The notes beneath the pieces were generated by a model. It saw only the letters and a list, made by a program, of their open reading frames with translations, did no database searches and had not been told where the DNA came from. From contig NZ_BOPO01000150.1 in assembly GCF_017312725.1 (NCBI RefSeq), positions 124,001 through 188,000 of the forward strand: a stretch of DNA of 64,000 nt, given 5' to 3'. Positions 40,973-50,093 of this stretch are shown in pieces. The position numbers and the translations under genes are program-made. The first letter of the stretch is position 1. Every line of letters begins with the position of its first letter. The stretch is from Actinocatenispora comari (GTDB lineage: Bacteria; Actinomycetota; Actinomycetes; Mycobacteriales; Micromonosporaceae).

Positions 40973-42431
40973 GAGCGGTGTCCCACCGGTTCCTGGCGCG
41001 GTGACGCAACGCGGCGGCGAGCAGGACGAGTGCCGCGGCCGCGCACAGCCAGGCGAACCAGTTGCCGGCCCGGGCGTACAGGGTGGGTGCAGTGGCGGTG
41101 GAGACCTCGGCGACCACGACGGCGTCCGGGTGCGCGGTGGCGTTCGCCTCGGCGACGACCCGGCCGGTGGGATCGCTGACGGTCAGGTCACCGTAGCGGC
41201 CGGCCCGGACGATCCAGGACCCGCTCTCCACACCGCGGGTGACGGCCATCCGCGAGTGCAGCCACCCGTCTCGGCCCATGTCCCAGGCCGGCGCGAGCAG
41301 TACCGAGCTGCCGTGGTTGCGGTTGTCCCGCACCAGTTCCGGGAAGTCCAGGTCCTTGCAGACGATGAGCCCGAAGCGGGTGTCACCCGGTACCTGTCGC
41401 AGCGGGCCGTGGCCGGGCGACACCTCGTCGGTCTCCAGCCCCGGGATCAGGTGGCGCTTGGTGTAGGTGACCGGTGCCCCGCCGGTGGCCGGGAAGGCGA
41501 CCGCGACGTTGCCGGCCGTACGGCCGTGCCGGACCACGGCGCCGACCACGATGTCGACGTGCCGCCGCCGGGCGAGCCGGGCGAGCGGATCGGCGACCAG
41601 GGGCCAGGTGCGGCCGGTGGTGTCGAAGACCTTCTCGGGCAGCACCGCCACCCGGGCGCCGTCGTCGGCGGCGGCGCCGATCTGCCTGGTGTAGCGGGAA
41701 AGCAGCGCGCGGCCGGCGGCTGAGTCGGGCGCCAGCTCGCCGTCGACCGGCCCGCCCAGCACCGCCACCCGCACCCGGTCGCCGGCCGGCGCCGGCGCCA
41801 GCCGGTAGGTGGCGTACCCGCCGACGCACAGCAGCACCACCGCGGCGCCCACTGCCAGCCGCAACCGGGGCACGGCCGGCGCGGCGAGTGCGGCGAGCGC
41901 CGCTGGTACGCCGACGACCAGGAACGTGACGCCCCAGACCCCGGTGACCGACGCGAGCTGGACGACGGGGCGCAGTCCGGCCTGGCTGTAGGCCAGGCTC
42001 AGCCACGCCCCGTGCGGCTGCGCGATCGACAGCAGGTACTCGCCCGCGGCCCACACCGCGGGGAAGGCGAGCGCGGCGGACACCGGCCGGCCACGGCCGA
42101 GCAGCGCGCGGAACAGCGCGGTACCGGCCACCGCGAGCAGCGGGTAGAACCCCAGCACCGCGACGAGCACGCCGGGGGGCATCTCCAGCTCGTGGGCGAA
42201 GTAGGTCCACAGGTTGGACTGGGCGAGGATCCAGCCGGTCGCGGCGGCACCCAGCGCCCACGGCCACCGCAGCCGGGGTGCGGCGAGCACCACCGGCAGC
42301 GGTACCAGCCAGGTCAGCGCGGCGACCGGATGCAGTCCGGTACCGAAGTAACCGAGTACGCCCGACAGCGCGGCCGCGGCGAGAGCCACCGCGGCGCTTC
42401 GGGGCTTCGACCAGTCACGCGGTGATGCCAT
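40944..42431 (-). CDS. lnt: Apolipoprotein N-acyltransferase
   Basis: 495 aa. An N-terminal block of about six membrane helices is followed by a nitrilase-fold domain with the Glu-Lys-Cys triad: RVAVLPEKVFD, VTYTKRHLIPG and LIVCKDLDFPEL. A last C-terminal helix (WFAWLCAAAALVLLAAAL) completes the Lnt layout. It N-acylates the Cys of mature lipoproteins at the outer face of the membrane. It is co-transcribed with a TetR gene (17-nt overlap), unusual for a housekeeping lnt, so this may be a dedicated paralogue. Confidence 0.9.
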   Translation of the reverse strand: MASPRDWSKPRSAAVALAAAALSGVLGYFGTGLHPVAALTWLVPLPVVLAAPRLRWPWALGAAATGWILAQSNLWTYFAHELEMPPGVLVAVLGFYPLLAVAGTALFRALLGRGRPVSAALAFPAVWAAGEYLLSIAQPHGAWLSLAYSQAGLRPVVQLASVTGVWGVTFLVVGVPAALAALAAPAVPRLRLAVGAAVVLLCVGGYATYRLAPAPAGDRVRVAVLGGPVDGELAPDSAAGRALLSRYTRQIGAAADDGARVAVLPEKVFDTTGRTWPLVADPLARLARRRHVDIVVGAVVRHGRTAGNVAVAFPATGGAPVTYTKRHLIPGLETDEVSPGHGPLRQVPGDTRFGLIVCKDLDFPELVRDNRNHGSSVLLAPAWDMGRDGWLHSRMAVTRGVESGSWIVRAGRYGDLTVSDPTGRVVAEANATAHPDAVVVAEVSTATAPTLYARAGNWFAWLCAAAALVLLAAALRHRARNRWDTALMVGSTPRR

Positions 42432-42990
42432 CGAGGATCCTCCCCAGGTTGCGGTGGCACAGTGCCCGGAACTCGTCGTCGGACAGCCCGATCCGGCCGC
42501 CGTGGTGCAGTGCGATCAGCCCGTGCAGTTGCGCCGCCAGGGTCAACGCGACCTCGACCGGATCGTCGTCGCGCAGGACACCGCGGCGCATTCCGCTGGT
42601 CAGCGCCTCGATGAGGACGTTGAGCGTGGGGGAGTCGCCGGCGGTGAAGTCGTCCGGATAGCGGCGGGCAGCCGGCCGCGGCGCGGTGAACAGGTAGTCG
42701 TAGAGCCGGGGTCGGTGCAGCGCGAAGTCGATCAGCAGGTCGGCGGCGGCGCGCAGCTCGACCAGCGGATCGTCGTGTGCGGTGCGCTGCCGCCAGTCGG
42801 TCGCCACCTCGTCGAACGCCTCCTGGCAGACCTGCTCCAGCAGCGCCTGCCGGTTCGGGAAGTGCCAGTACGGCGTCATCGCGCTCACGCCGCACTCGGT
42901 GGCGATGCGTCGCATGCTCACCGCCGCGACGCCCTCGTCCTCCAGGATCCGGCGGGCTGCCGCCGCGATCGTCGTCCGTGTCTCGTTCAC
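42415..42990 (-). CDS. TetR-family regulator upstream of lnt
   Basis: 191 aa from GTG 42990. HTH: TIAAAARRILEDEGVAAVSM and RRIATECGVSAMTPYWHFPN. The C-domain is of the TetR_C_33-like type (ADLLIDFALHRPRLYDYLFT). The start codon overlaps a perfect palindrome, so the transcript may be leaderless with the operator at the transcription start. It overlaps lnt by 17 nt and probably controls it. Confidence 0.88.
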   Translation of the reverse strand: MNETRTTIAAAARRILEDEGVAAVSMRRIATECGVSAMTPYWHFPNRQALLEQVCQEAFDEVATDWRQRTAHDDPLVELRAAADLLIDFALHRPRLYDYLFTAPRPAARRYPDDFTAGDSPTLNVLIEALTSGMRRGVLRDDDPVEVALTLAAQLHGLIALHHGGRIGLSDDEFRALCHRNLGRILDGITA

Positions 42991-43007
42991 TTTTACACCG
43001 TAAAAGT
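42989..43007. promoter_or_regulatory. Perfect palindrome ACTTTTAC-ACC-GTAAAAGT, TetR operator
   Basis: 8-bp perfect arms with a 3-bp centre, in otherwise very GC-rich DNA, overlapping the start codon of the TetR gene. Symmetry, length (19 bp) and place are typical for a TetR autoregulatory operator. Confidence 0.75.
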
Positions 43008-43370
43008 CGGCGCCGGTGCCCGCCCTGGGGCCAACCCCCCGATGCCGCGACGGGCTGGCTCCACCGCGGTGCACGGCCCGGCCGGCACCGCGTGGCGCGG
43101 CTCCCACGGGCCGCCGGCTCCGGACGGGTCGGCCCCGTCGCCGGTCGGCGTCCGTACCGGCGGCGGCCACCCGGCCGGTCCCGGCGTGCCGCGGGCCGGG
43201 CGGCGCGGGCGGCCTCCCGATCGCCTGGAGCGGTGTCCGTGCGCGGTGGCCGGCTACCGGGCCTGACGGGTACGGGCCGGAAAAGGGGACCGGCGACGGT
43301 GGCGGGGGTCCGGTGTCGGATGCCCACGATGTCGCGGCGGCCCGGCGTCGGGCGTGTACTGTCGCGCATC
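43008..43370. other. Intergenic region between TetR-lnt and a methyltransferase gene
   Basis: 363 bp without a supportable gene. It separates two divergent units and so should hold the promoter of the methyltransferase gene. No distinct repeat or -35/-10 pair stands out. Confidence 0.4.
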
Positions 43371-44219
43371 GTGACGACGATCCCGACCTCGGCGGGGGCC
43401 GGCGACCGGCACGGAACGTTCGCCCCCGCGCGCAGCGAATGGCTCGAGAGCAGGGACCACGTACGCAATCTCGTCCGGCAGGAGATGATCGGCCGGCAAC
43501 TCGACCGGCACCTGCCGGCCGCACCGCAGCGGGTCCTGGACGTCGGCGCCGGGCAGGGTACCCAGTCGATCCGCCTGGCCCGGGCCGGTCATCAGGTACT
43601 GGCCGTCGAACCCGACGGTGAGATGCGCGCGGCGTTCACCGCGGCGCTCGCCGCCGAACCGGCCGCGGTGCGCGACCGGGTGATCCTGGCGGACGGCGCG
43701 GTCGGCCGGCTCGAGCCGGTGGTCCACGACCGCCGCTTCGATGCCGTGCTGCTGCTCGGCGTGCTGATGTACCTGCCGGCCAGTGAACCCGTGCTGGCCG
43801 AGCTTGCCGCCCGCGTCGCTCCGGGCGGCTTCCTGGCGATTGCCGCCCGTACGGCGACCTCGGCGGTGTGGCGTCCGGCGGCCCGGCAGGACTGGCTGGC
43901 CGCGGCGGAGGCCCTCGCCGAGTACGACGCCGCCCGCGCCGAGGGGCGCGACCTGCGGTACGTCAACGAGATCGGCAGCCAGGCCCGGGCGGACACCGTC
44001 GAGACCCTGGTCGGGCAGGCCGCGACGGCCGGGCTGGAACTGGAGCAGTGGTACGGGGTGCGGGTCGCGGTCGACCTGGCCGAGCTGGACCCGGCACCGC
44101 CCACCGACCCCGCCCAGTGGCAGGCGCTGCTCGCGGTCGAGGAGCGCCTCGGTGCCGTCGACCCGTACCGGCAACTCGCCCAATTGGCCCATCTCATCCT
44201 CCGCCGCCCTCCCACCTGA
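43371..44219 (+). CDS. Class I SAM-dependent methyltransferase
   Basis: 282 aa from GTG 43371; the frame is open further upstream but that part is Arg-rich and unlike the family. SAM motif I is RVLDVGAGQGTQSIRLA, followed by the acidic VLAVEPDGEM, then FDAVLLLGVLMYLP and RVAPGGFLAIAAR. The C-terminal region (DTVETLVGQAATAGLELEQW) resembles CmoA/SmtA-type methyltransferases. The substrate is unknown. Two isolated genes later lies a different (DUF574) methyltransferase. Confidence 0.87.
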   Translation: MTTIPTSAGAGDRHGTFAPARSEWLESRDHVRNLVRQEMIGRQLDRHLPAAPQRVLDVGAGQGTQSIRLARAGHQVLAVEPDGEMRAAFTAALAAEPAAVRDRVILADGAVGRLEPVVHDRRFDAVLLLGVLMYLPASEPVLAELAARVAPGGFLAIAARTATSAVWRPAARQDWLAAAEALAEYDAARAEGRDLRYVNEIGSQARADTVETLVGQAATAGLELEQWYGVRVAVDLAELDPAPPTDPAQWQALLAVEERLGAVDPYRQLAQLAHLILRRPPT

Positions 44220-44333
44220 CCGCACCCAGAGCGGCGTACGGACGGCGCTCGGCGGGAGTTTCGGAGCGTGAGGGGCGCGGCGCGGGCCGGGCTAGGGTTG
44301 GGAGGCTCCGCGCCTGGAAGGGGACTGCTGGAA

Positions 44334-47300
44334 GTGCTCGCGCTGCACGGCCTGTGGACGGTTGATCGCCGGGTGGCGCTGTGGGCGGAGGATGCCCGAC
44401 TTCTGGCCGAAAGTACGCGGGTGACCGCTGCGGGGTCGGCGGGGGCGCTGGACCATCCGTACGCATGCTCCGCGCCGGCGCTGGCCGAGCTGCTCTCGGC
44501 CGTCGGCCCGGCCCTGGGGTGGCTCGCGACGCGTGCGCGGTACGGCCGGGTGGTGCTGCAACTGCCGGTGCAGGGCGGGCTTCCGGTGCCGTCGCCGGAC
44601 CTCAGTACGTTGGGCGTGCGCGCGCCGGCGGCCGGGACGGCGGAGGCGAGCCTCGTCCGGTTCGGGGTGCCCGCGTTGCTGTTCGATCCGGACGAGGCGG
44701 CGCAACTGCTGGGTGAGCTGGCCGCACCCGGCTCGGCCGTACTGCCGACCGAGTCGCCCCCGGGCAGCCCGGCGGAGCTGCCGTGCGGGAACTCGCTGCT
44801 CTGGCTGATCCTGGTGCACGATCTGGCCTGGCGGCTGGTGGGCCGTGGCCGGGTCCTGCCGACCGTGCGGCTCGACCCGCCCGCGCCGCAGGCCCGCTGG
44901 ATGCCGGTCTCCGATGCGACCGCCTGGGCCGAGATCCGCCGCCTCACCGCGTGTTGCCCGCCGGCCTGCCGCGCCGAGTGGACGCCGTCCGAGCCAGCCG
45001 GGCGCGATGCGGCCGAGCTGGTGGCCGACCTGCTCGACTGCCTGGTGGACCGGGAGGTGCGGGCGGCCGCCCGGGACCGGCCACCGCTGGTGGCGTCCAC
45101 CGCGACCGGGGTCGAGCGGTGGCTGCGGGCGCTGACCGCGGCCGACGGCCGGATCGAGAATGCCGACGTGGACGAGCTCGCGGTGCTCGACGACGCCCTC
45201 ACCCGGTGGCGCCGCTCGGGGCAACCGCGTACCGGACCGTTGCGGCTGTGCTTCCGGCTGGTCGAACCGGTCGGCCCCGAGGCCGACGACCCGGACGGGT
45301 CGACGGACGAGCCCTGGCGCCTCGAGTTCCTGCTGCAGCCGGTCGACGAACCCTCGCTGATGGTGCTGGCCGCCGACGTCTGGTCGGACGGGCCGGCCCG
45401 GCAGGCGTTGCGCCGCAGCGTGCACCGTCCCGCCGACGTGTTGCTCGCCGAACTCGAACGCGCGGCCCAGTACTTCCCCCGCCTGCGCGACGTGGTGCGT
45501 AGCTACATGCCGAGCGAGGTCGTCCTGGACCGCGGCGACGCGCACGCGTTCCTGCGCGACGTGGCGCCGCAGCTGTCCGCCGCCGGGTACGGGGTGCTGC
45601 TGCCCGCCTGGTGGCGCCGACCGCGCCGGTTCGGGCTGACGCTGGCCACCCGTGCGGTGTCGGCGCGCGATGCCCGCCGCCTGCGGCTGGTGGATCGCGA
45701 CTCGGTGGTGGCGTTCCGGTGGCGGGCCGCCATCGACGGGGTGCCGCTCAGCGACGACGAGTTGCGGATGCTCGCGTCGGCCAAGAAGCCCCTGGTGCGG
45801 GTGCACGGCCAGTGGCTGCAGGCCGATCCGGAGCAGATCGCCGCCGCCGCGCGGTTCCTGGCGCGGGCCGGTACCGACACCATGCCCAGCGGCGAGGTGC
45901 TGCGCCTGGCCGTGGACCCGGACGCCACGGTGGCCGGGCTGCCGGTCGCCGGCGTCGATACCGATGGCGCGCTGGCCGCCGTACTGGCCGGGCCGGAGTC
46001 CGGGCCGGAACGCGAGCTGCCGCTGCCCGCGAACTTCCGGGCGACGCTGCGGCCCTACCAGCGGCGCGGGCTGGCCTGGTTGGGACTGCTGTCGCGGTTG
46101 GGTGTCGGTGCGGTGCTCGCCGACGACATGGGGTTGGGCAAGACCGTGCAGATCCTCGCGCTGCTGGCGGCGGAGCGGGCCGAGCGCAGCGCCGGGCCGA
46201 CCCTGCTGATCTGCCCGATGTCGTTGGTGGGCAACTGGCAGCGGGAGACCGAACGCTTCGCCCCGGACCTGAGGGTGCACGTACACCATGGCGGGCAGCG
46301 GCTCAGCGGTCGTGCGCTGGCCGCCGCGGTCCAGGGCTGCGACCTGGTGGTGACCACCTACGGCGTGGCGCACCGGGACGTGGAGCAGTTGCGGGAGGTC
46401 GACTGGCGGCGCGTCGTGGTCGACGAGGCCCAGTACATCAAGAACAGCGGCACCCGGCAGTCGGCCGCCATCCGCCGATTGCCGGCACGGCACCGGATCG
46501 CGCTGACCGGTACGCCGGTGGAGAACCGGCTCACCGAGCTGCACGCCATCCTGGACTTCGCCAACCCGGGGCTGTTCGGTTCCCGCGCGGCGTTCCGGGA
46601 ACGCTACGCGGTCCCGATCGAGCAGGACGACAACGAGCGGGCCGCGGCGGCGTTCCGGCGCCGGATCCGGCCGTTCGTGTTGCGCCGGCTCAAGACCGAC
46701 CCGGCGGTGGCCGCGGAGTTGCCGGACAAGGTGGAGATGACCGTGCTGTGCAACCTCACCGCCGAGCAGGCCACGCTGTACCAGGCGGTGGTCGACGACA
46801 TGCTCGACCGGATGAAGGGCGCCAGGGGGATTCGCCGGCGGGGCGTGGTGCTGGCGACGCTCACCCGGCTCAAGCAGATCTGCAACCACCCGGCCCACTT
46901 CCTGCAGGACGGCTCCGCGTTGCCGGGGCGCTCCGGCAAGCTCGCCCGGCTGGAGGACATCCTGCACACCGTCGTGACCAACGGCGAGCGCGCACTGGTG
47001 TTCACGCAGTACGCCCGGTTCGGGACGATGCTGCACCGGCACCTGCTGCACCGGCTGCCGCGGGACGTGTCGTACCTGCACGGTGGGCTGTCCCCGCGTC
47101 GCCGCGACGAGCTGGTCCAAGGGTTCCAGCAACCCGGCGGCCCGGCGGTCATGCTGCTGTCGGTGAAGGCCGGTGGGACCGGACTGAACCTCACCGCCGC
47201 GAACCACGTCATCCACGTGGACCGCTGGTGGAACCCCGCGGTCGAGGAGCAGGCCAGCGACCGGGCGTTCCGGATCGGCCAGCGCAAGGACGTCCAGATC

Positions 47301-47471
47301 CGGAAGCTGGTGTGCGTCGGTACCGTCGAGGAACGCATCGACGCGCTGATCGAGGGCAAGCGCGCGCTGGCCCGGGCCACGGTCGGCAGCGACGACAGCT
47401 GGCTGACCGACCTGTCCGGCGAGGCGCTGCACGAGCTGGTCTCGCTGTCGGCGGAGGCGGTCGGTGAATAG
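44334..47471 (+). CDS. SNF2/HepA-family DNA helicase
   Basis: 1045 aa from GTG 44334. The N-terminal ~570 residues are the bacterial SNF2-associated region. Superfamily 2 motifs follow: DDMGLGKTVQ (Walker A, about residue 598), VVVDEAQYIKN (DEAQ box), LTGTPVENRLTEL, then the helicase C-domain with LVFTQYARFG, VMLLSVKAGGTGLNLT and DRAFRIGQRKDVQ (motif VI). It translocates on double-stranded DNA and remodels bound proteins. A SWIM-domain gene overlaps its end, a pairing common in bacteria. Confidence 0.93.
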   Translation: MLALHGLWTVDRRVALWAEDARLLAESTRVTAAGSAGALDHPYACSAPALAELLSAVGPALGWLATRARYGRVVLQLPVQGGLPVPSPDLSTLGVRAPAAGTAEASLVRFGVPALLFDPDEAAQLLGELAAPGSAVLPTESPPGSPAELPCGNSLLWLILVHDLAWRLVGRGRVLPTVRLDPPAPQARWMPVSDATAWAEIRRLTACCPPACRAEWTPSEPAGRDAAELVADLLDCLVDREVRAAARDRPPLVASTATGVERWLRALTAADGRIENADVDELAVLDDALTRWRRSGQPRTGPLRLCFRLVEPVGPEADDPDGSTDEPWRLEFLLQPVDEPSLMVLAADVWSDGPARQALRRSVHRPADVLLAELERAAQYFPRLRDVVRSYMPSEVVLDRGDAHAFLRDVAPQLSAAGYGVLLPAWWRRPRRFGLTLATRAVSARDARRLRLVDRDSVVAFRWRAAIDGVPLSDDELRMLASAKKPLVRVHGQWLQADPEQIAAAARFLARAGTDTMPSGEVLRLAVDPDATVAGLPVAGVDTDGALAAVLAGPESGPERELPLPANFRATLRPYQRRGLAWLGLLSRLGVGAVLADDMGLGKTVQILALLAAERAERSAGPTLLICPMSLVGNWQRETERFAPDLRVHVHHGGQRLSGRALAAAVQGCDLVVTTYGVAHRDVEQLREVDWRRVVVDEAQYIKNSGTRQSAAIRRLPARHRIALTGTPVENRLTELHAILDFANPGLFGSRAAFRERYAVPIEQDDNERAAAAFRRRIRPFVLRRLKTDPAVAAELPDKVEMTVLCNLTAEQATLYQAVVDDMLDRMKGARGIRRRGVVLATLTRLKQICNHPAHFLQDGSALPGRSGKLARLEDILHTVVTNGERALVFTQYARFGTMLHRHLLHRLPRDVSYLHGGLSPRRRDELVQGFQQPGGPAVMLLSVKAGGTGLNLTAANHVIHVDRWWNPAVEEQASDRAFRIGQRKDVQIRKLVCVGTVEERIDALIEGKRALARATVGSDDSWLTDLSGEALHELVSLSAEAVGE

Positions 47472-48207
47472 CGGGCAGGCGCGGCAGCCCGGGTACTGGT
47501 CCGGCCGGCTGGTCGCCTGCGCGCGGCTGACCGACGACGACCGCTATCCGGCCGACCGGGTGTCGCCGGTCGAGGTGACCGCCGGTTCGGCGGCCGCCCG
47601 GGTGCGCGGCTCGCACGCCCGGCCGTACCAGGTGTGGGTGGAGATCCCGGTGTTCACGCCGGTGCAGTGGGCGCACATCGAGCGGGCGCTCAGCGCCGAC
47701 GCCACCGTGGTCGCGCGGCTGCTCGGCGGTACGGTCCCGGCCGAGGTCGAGGCGCTGGTGGCCACGGTGGGCGTGTCGCTGGTGCCGGACCGGGCCGAGC
47801 TGACGATGGAGTGCTCCTGCCCGCAGTGGTCGGTGCCCTGCCGGCACCTGACCGCGACGCTGCGCGCGCTGGCGGAGTCGTTCGACGACGACCCGTTCCG
47901 GCTGCTGCTGTGGCGTGGCCGAGGCCGCGAGCGGCTGCGAGCGCGGCTGCAGGCGTCGGCCGCCGCGCGACCGTCGACCGTCGCAGCGGCCGGACCGGAG
48001 ACGAACCGCGTGGCGGCCCCGCTCCCGAGCTCCGCGCACGCCTTCTGGCTGGGCGAGCATCCCGAGCAGCTCGCCTGGCCCGACGACCACCCGCCGCAGG
48101 ATCCCGATCCGGCCATCCGGCACCTGGCCGCCGCGGAGATCGTCGTCGGTCGCCGCAACCTGACCGACCTGCTCCAACCCCTGTACGAGGACCTCACGTC
48201 CTGGTGA
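47464..48207 (+). CDS. SWIM zinc-finger protein paired with SNF2 helicase
   Basis: 247 aa from GTG 47464, overlapping the helicase by 8 nt. The SWIM motif CSCPQWSVPCRHLTATL (CxC, then C and H) lies in the middle, after a region SHARPYQVWVEIPVFTPVQW. SWIM domains bind DNA or protein through one zinc. The overlap and the recurring SNF2-SWIM pair suggest the two proteins act as one complex in DNA repair, transcription recycling or defence. Confidence 0.88.
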   Translation: MNSGQARQPGYWSGRLVACARLTDDDRYPADRVSPVEVTAGSAAARVRGSHARPYQVWVEIPVFTPVQWAHIERALSADATVVARLLGGTVPAEVEALVATVGVSLVPDRAELTMECSCPQWSVPCRHLTATLRALAESFDDDPFRLLLWRGRGRERLRARLQASAAARPSTVAAAGPETNRVAAPLPSSAHAFWLGEHPEQLAWPDDHPPQDPDPAIRHLAAAEIVVGRRNLTDLLQPLYEDLTSW

Positions 48208-48293
48208 CCGCGGTACCCCCGGGGGCGCAGGCCGTCACGGCGGCAACCTCGTCGGCGTACGGTGGCGGTGCGGGCACGGTGGAGGGGGCAGCG

Positions 48294-49121
48294 ATGGGTG
48301 ACGGTGACGAGCTCGATCCGGAAGGGCTGCATCGCGCTCAGCTCGCGCAACCCAGCGCGGCCCGGATGTACGACTTCTTTCTGGGTGGCGGGGCGAACTT
48401 CGACCACGACCGCAGGGCGGCCGAGCAGGCGCTGTCGGCCTTCCCGGCGCTGCGCGACTGGGCCGGCGCCAACCGGTCGTTCCTGCGTCGGGTCGTCACC
48501 TTCCTGTGCGGCCAGGGTTTCGAGCAGTTCCTGGACCTCGGCTCCGGTATCCCGACCGTGGGGAACGTGCACGAGATCGCGCAACGGCACCGGCCGGAGG
48601 CCCGGGTCGCGTACGTCGACTGGGACCCGGTCGCGGTCGCGCACGGCCGGCAGCTGCTCGGCGACCGACCGGGCGTGAGCGTCACGCAGGCCGACGTGCG
48701 CCACCCGGATCAGGTCCTCGCCCAGCCGGGCGTGGCCGACTTCCTGGACTGGACCCGGCCGGTGGCGGTGCTGGCGTTCGCGATCATCCACGCGATACCC
48801 GACCGGGACGACCCGGTGGGCATCGTGGCCGGCTACCGGGACGCGTCCTGCCCGGGCAGCGCGTTGGCCGTCTCGCACGGTGTGGTGACCACGATGAGCG
48901 ACGAGCAGGTCGAGCGGTTCGTCGCCGCGTACCGCAACACCCCAACGCCGGCGACGTTCCGCGACGTCGACCGGGTCGCCGACCTGTTCGCCGGGTACTC
49001 CCTGGTCGAGCCGGGGCTGGTGCTGCTGGACGAGTGGCGGCCCGACGATCCGGCCAACGCGGTGCACGCCGAGGACAACAACTGCTACGGCGGCGTGGGG
49101 ATCCTGCCCGCACCCCGCTGA
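48294..49121 (+). CDS. SAM-dependent methyltransferase, DUF574/Methyltransf_19 family
   Basis: 275 aa from ATG 48294 (GGAGGGGG upstream). Family hallmarks: PSAARMYDFFLGGGANFDHD, NRSFLRRVVTFLCGQGFEQF, LDLGSGIPTVGNVHE and VLAFAIIHAIPD. This actinobacteria-restricted family has many paralogues per genome, often near regulators, with no known substrate. It is preceded by 86 bp after the SWIM gene, so it may be independent. Confidence 0.92.
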   Translation: MGDGDELDPEGLHRAQLAQPSAARMYDFFLGGGANFDHDRRAAEQALSAFPALRDWAGANRSFLRRVVTFLCGQGFEQFLDLGSGIPTVGNVHEIAQRHRPEARVAYVDWDPVAVAHGRQLLGDRPGVSVTQADVRHPDQVLAQPGVADFLDWTRPVAVLAFAIIHAIPDRDDPVGIVAGYRDASCPGSALAVSHGVVTTMSDEQVERFVAAYRNTPTPATFRDVDRVADLFAGYSLVEPGLVLLDEWRPDDPANAVHAEDNNCYGGVGILPAPR

Positions 49122-49220
49122 TCGGGCTCGTGGCCGGCGACCATCGCCGGGTGCTGCCGGTCCTGCGGGCCGGGTGCCGTCGCTGCCGGGTGCCGGCTCG
49201 GGCCGGGGCAGGATGACCGT

Positions 49221-49586
49221 ATGCAGATCCTGCGGGGACACGTGCGTCCGGGAATCGGTGACTACGGGCAGTGGGTGACGAAGCACCAGGCGGTCTACCA
49301 GCGGTACACCGGGATGGTGCTCTACCCGGGCAGCCTCAACGTCGAGCTGGACGCACCGTGGTCGCTGCCGAGCGATCGCATCCACGTCTCCGCCGCCGAG
49401 GTCGGCCGGGGCGTCAACCTGGTGCCGTGCCACGTGTTCGACCGGCCGGCGTTCATCATGCGCACGGACGCGAACGAGGCCGGTACCGGGGCGCATCCTC
49501 GGACCATTGTCGAGATCGTCGCCGACATCCGGCTCCGGGACGCCTTCCACCTCGCCGACGGCGACCCGGTACGACTCACGGTCTGA
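49221..49586 (+). CDS. DUF120-like protein related to archaeal CTP-dependent riboflavin kinase
   Basis: 121 aa. The whole chain follows the archaeal riboflavin-kinase fold: GHVRPGIGDYGQWV at the start (phosphate loop), GMVLYPGSLNVELD (the PGTLN motif), CHVFDRPAFIMRT, then TIVEIVADIRLRDAFHLADG and a C-terminal DPVRLTV. Archaeal members phosphorylate riboflavin with CTP. Bacteria normally use RibF, so this is a divergent or repurposed copy. No flavin gene is nearby. It is an isolated gene with short flanks. Confidence 0.72.
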   Translation: MQILRGHVRPGIGDYGQWVTKHQAVYQRYTGMVLYPGSLNVELDAPWSLPSDRIHVSAAEVGRGVNLVPCHVFDRPAFIMRTDANEAGTGAHPRTIVEIVADIRLRDAFHLADGDPVRLTV

Positions 49587-49676
49587 CCAGCCACCGGCGC
49601 CGCGGCGACGAAGTTTCCGTGGTCGGCGGTGAACGGTTCGGGTGCGCGGTTCGTGACGGGGAGGGGAGGAGGTCCC

Positions 49677-50093
49677 ATGATCGAAACCGCTCGCCCGGGG
49701 CGACGCGTCGCGACCGCCGGGCAGGCCCTGACCGCCGTCGGCGTCACCGGCGTCCTGCTGTCCGCCGCGGTGCACCTGCAACTGTGGGCCGAGGGGCTCG
49801 GCGGCGGGACGGCGATCGGTCCGCTGTTCGCCCTCGACGCCGCCGGTGGCCTGGCCATCGGGCTGGGCGCGCTGTTGTGGCGGCACTGGCTGCCGGTACT
49901 GGGCATGTTCGCCTTCGGCGCCGCGACGCTCGTCGCGTTCTGGCTGTCGGTCACGGTGGGCCTGTTCGGGTTCCGGGAGACGACCGACGGCGTACCGCAG
50001 CTGCTGTGCGAGATCGCCGAGCTGGTCGCCGTCGTCTGCGCGCTCGCGGTGCTGGCATTGCGCCGCGTCGAATCACGAGGAGACACAGCATGA
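49677..50093 (+). CDS. Small four-helix membrane protein in operon with Rieske protein
   Basis: 138 aa from ATG 49677 (GAGGAGG upstream). Four hydrophobic segments: LTAVGVTGVLLSAAVHLQLW, IGPLFALDAAGGLAIGLGAL, LGMFAFGAATLVAFWLSVTV and LCEIAELVAVVCALAVLALR. The pattern is DoxX-like or unknown. Its stop overlaps the ATG of the Rieske gene (4 nt), so the two likely work together in membrane electron transfer, though no heme or quinone motif is visible. Confidence 0.8.
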   Translation: MIETARPGRRVATAGQALTAVGVTGVLLSAAVHLQLWAEGLGGGTAIGPLFALDAAGGLAIGLGALLWRHWLPVLGMFAFGAATLVAFWLSVTVGLFGFRETTDGVPQLLCEIAELVAVVCALAVLALRRVESRGDTA

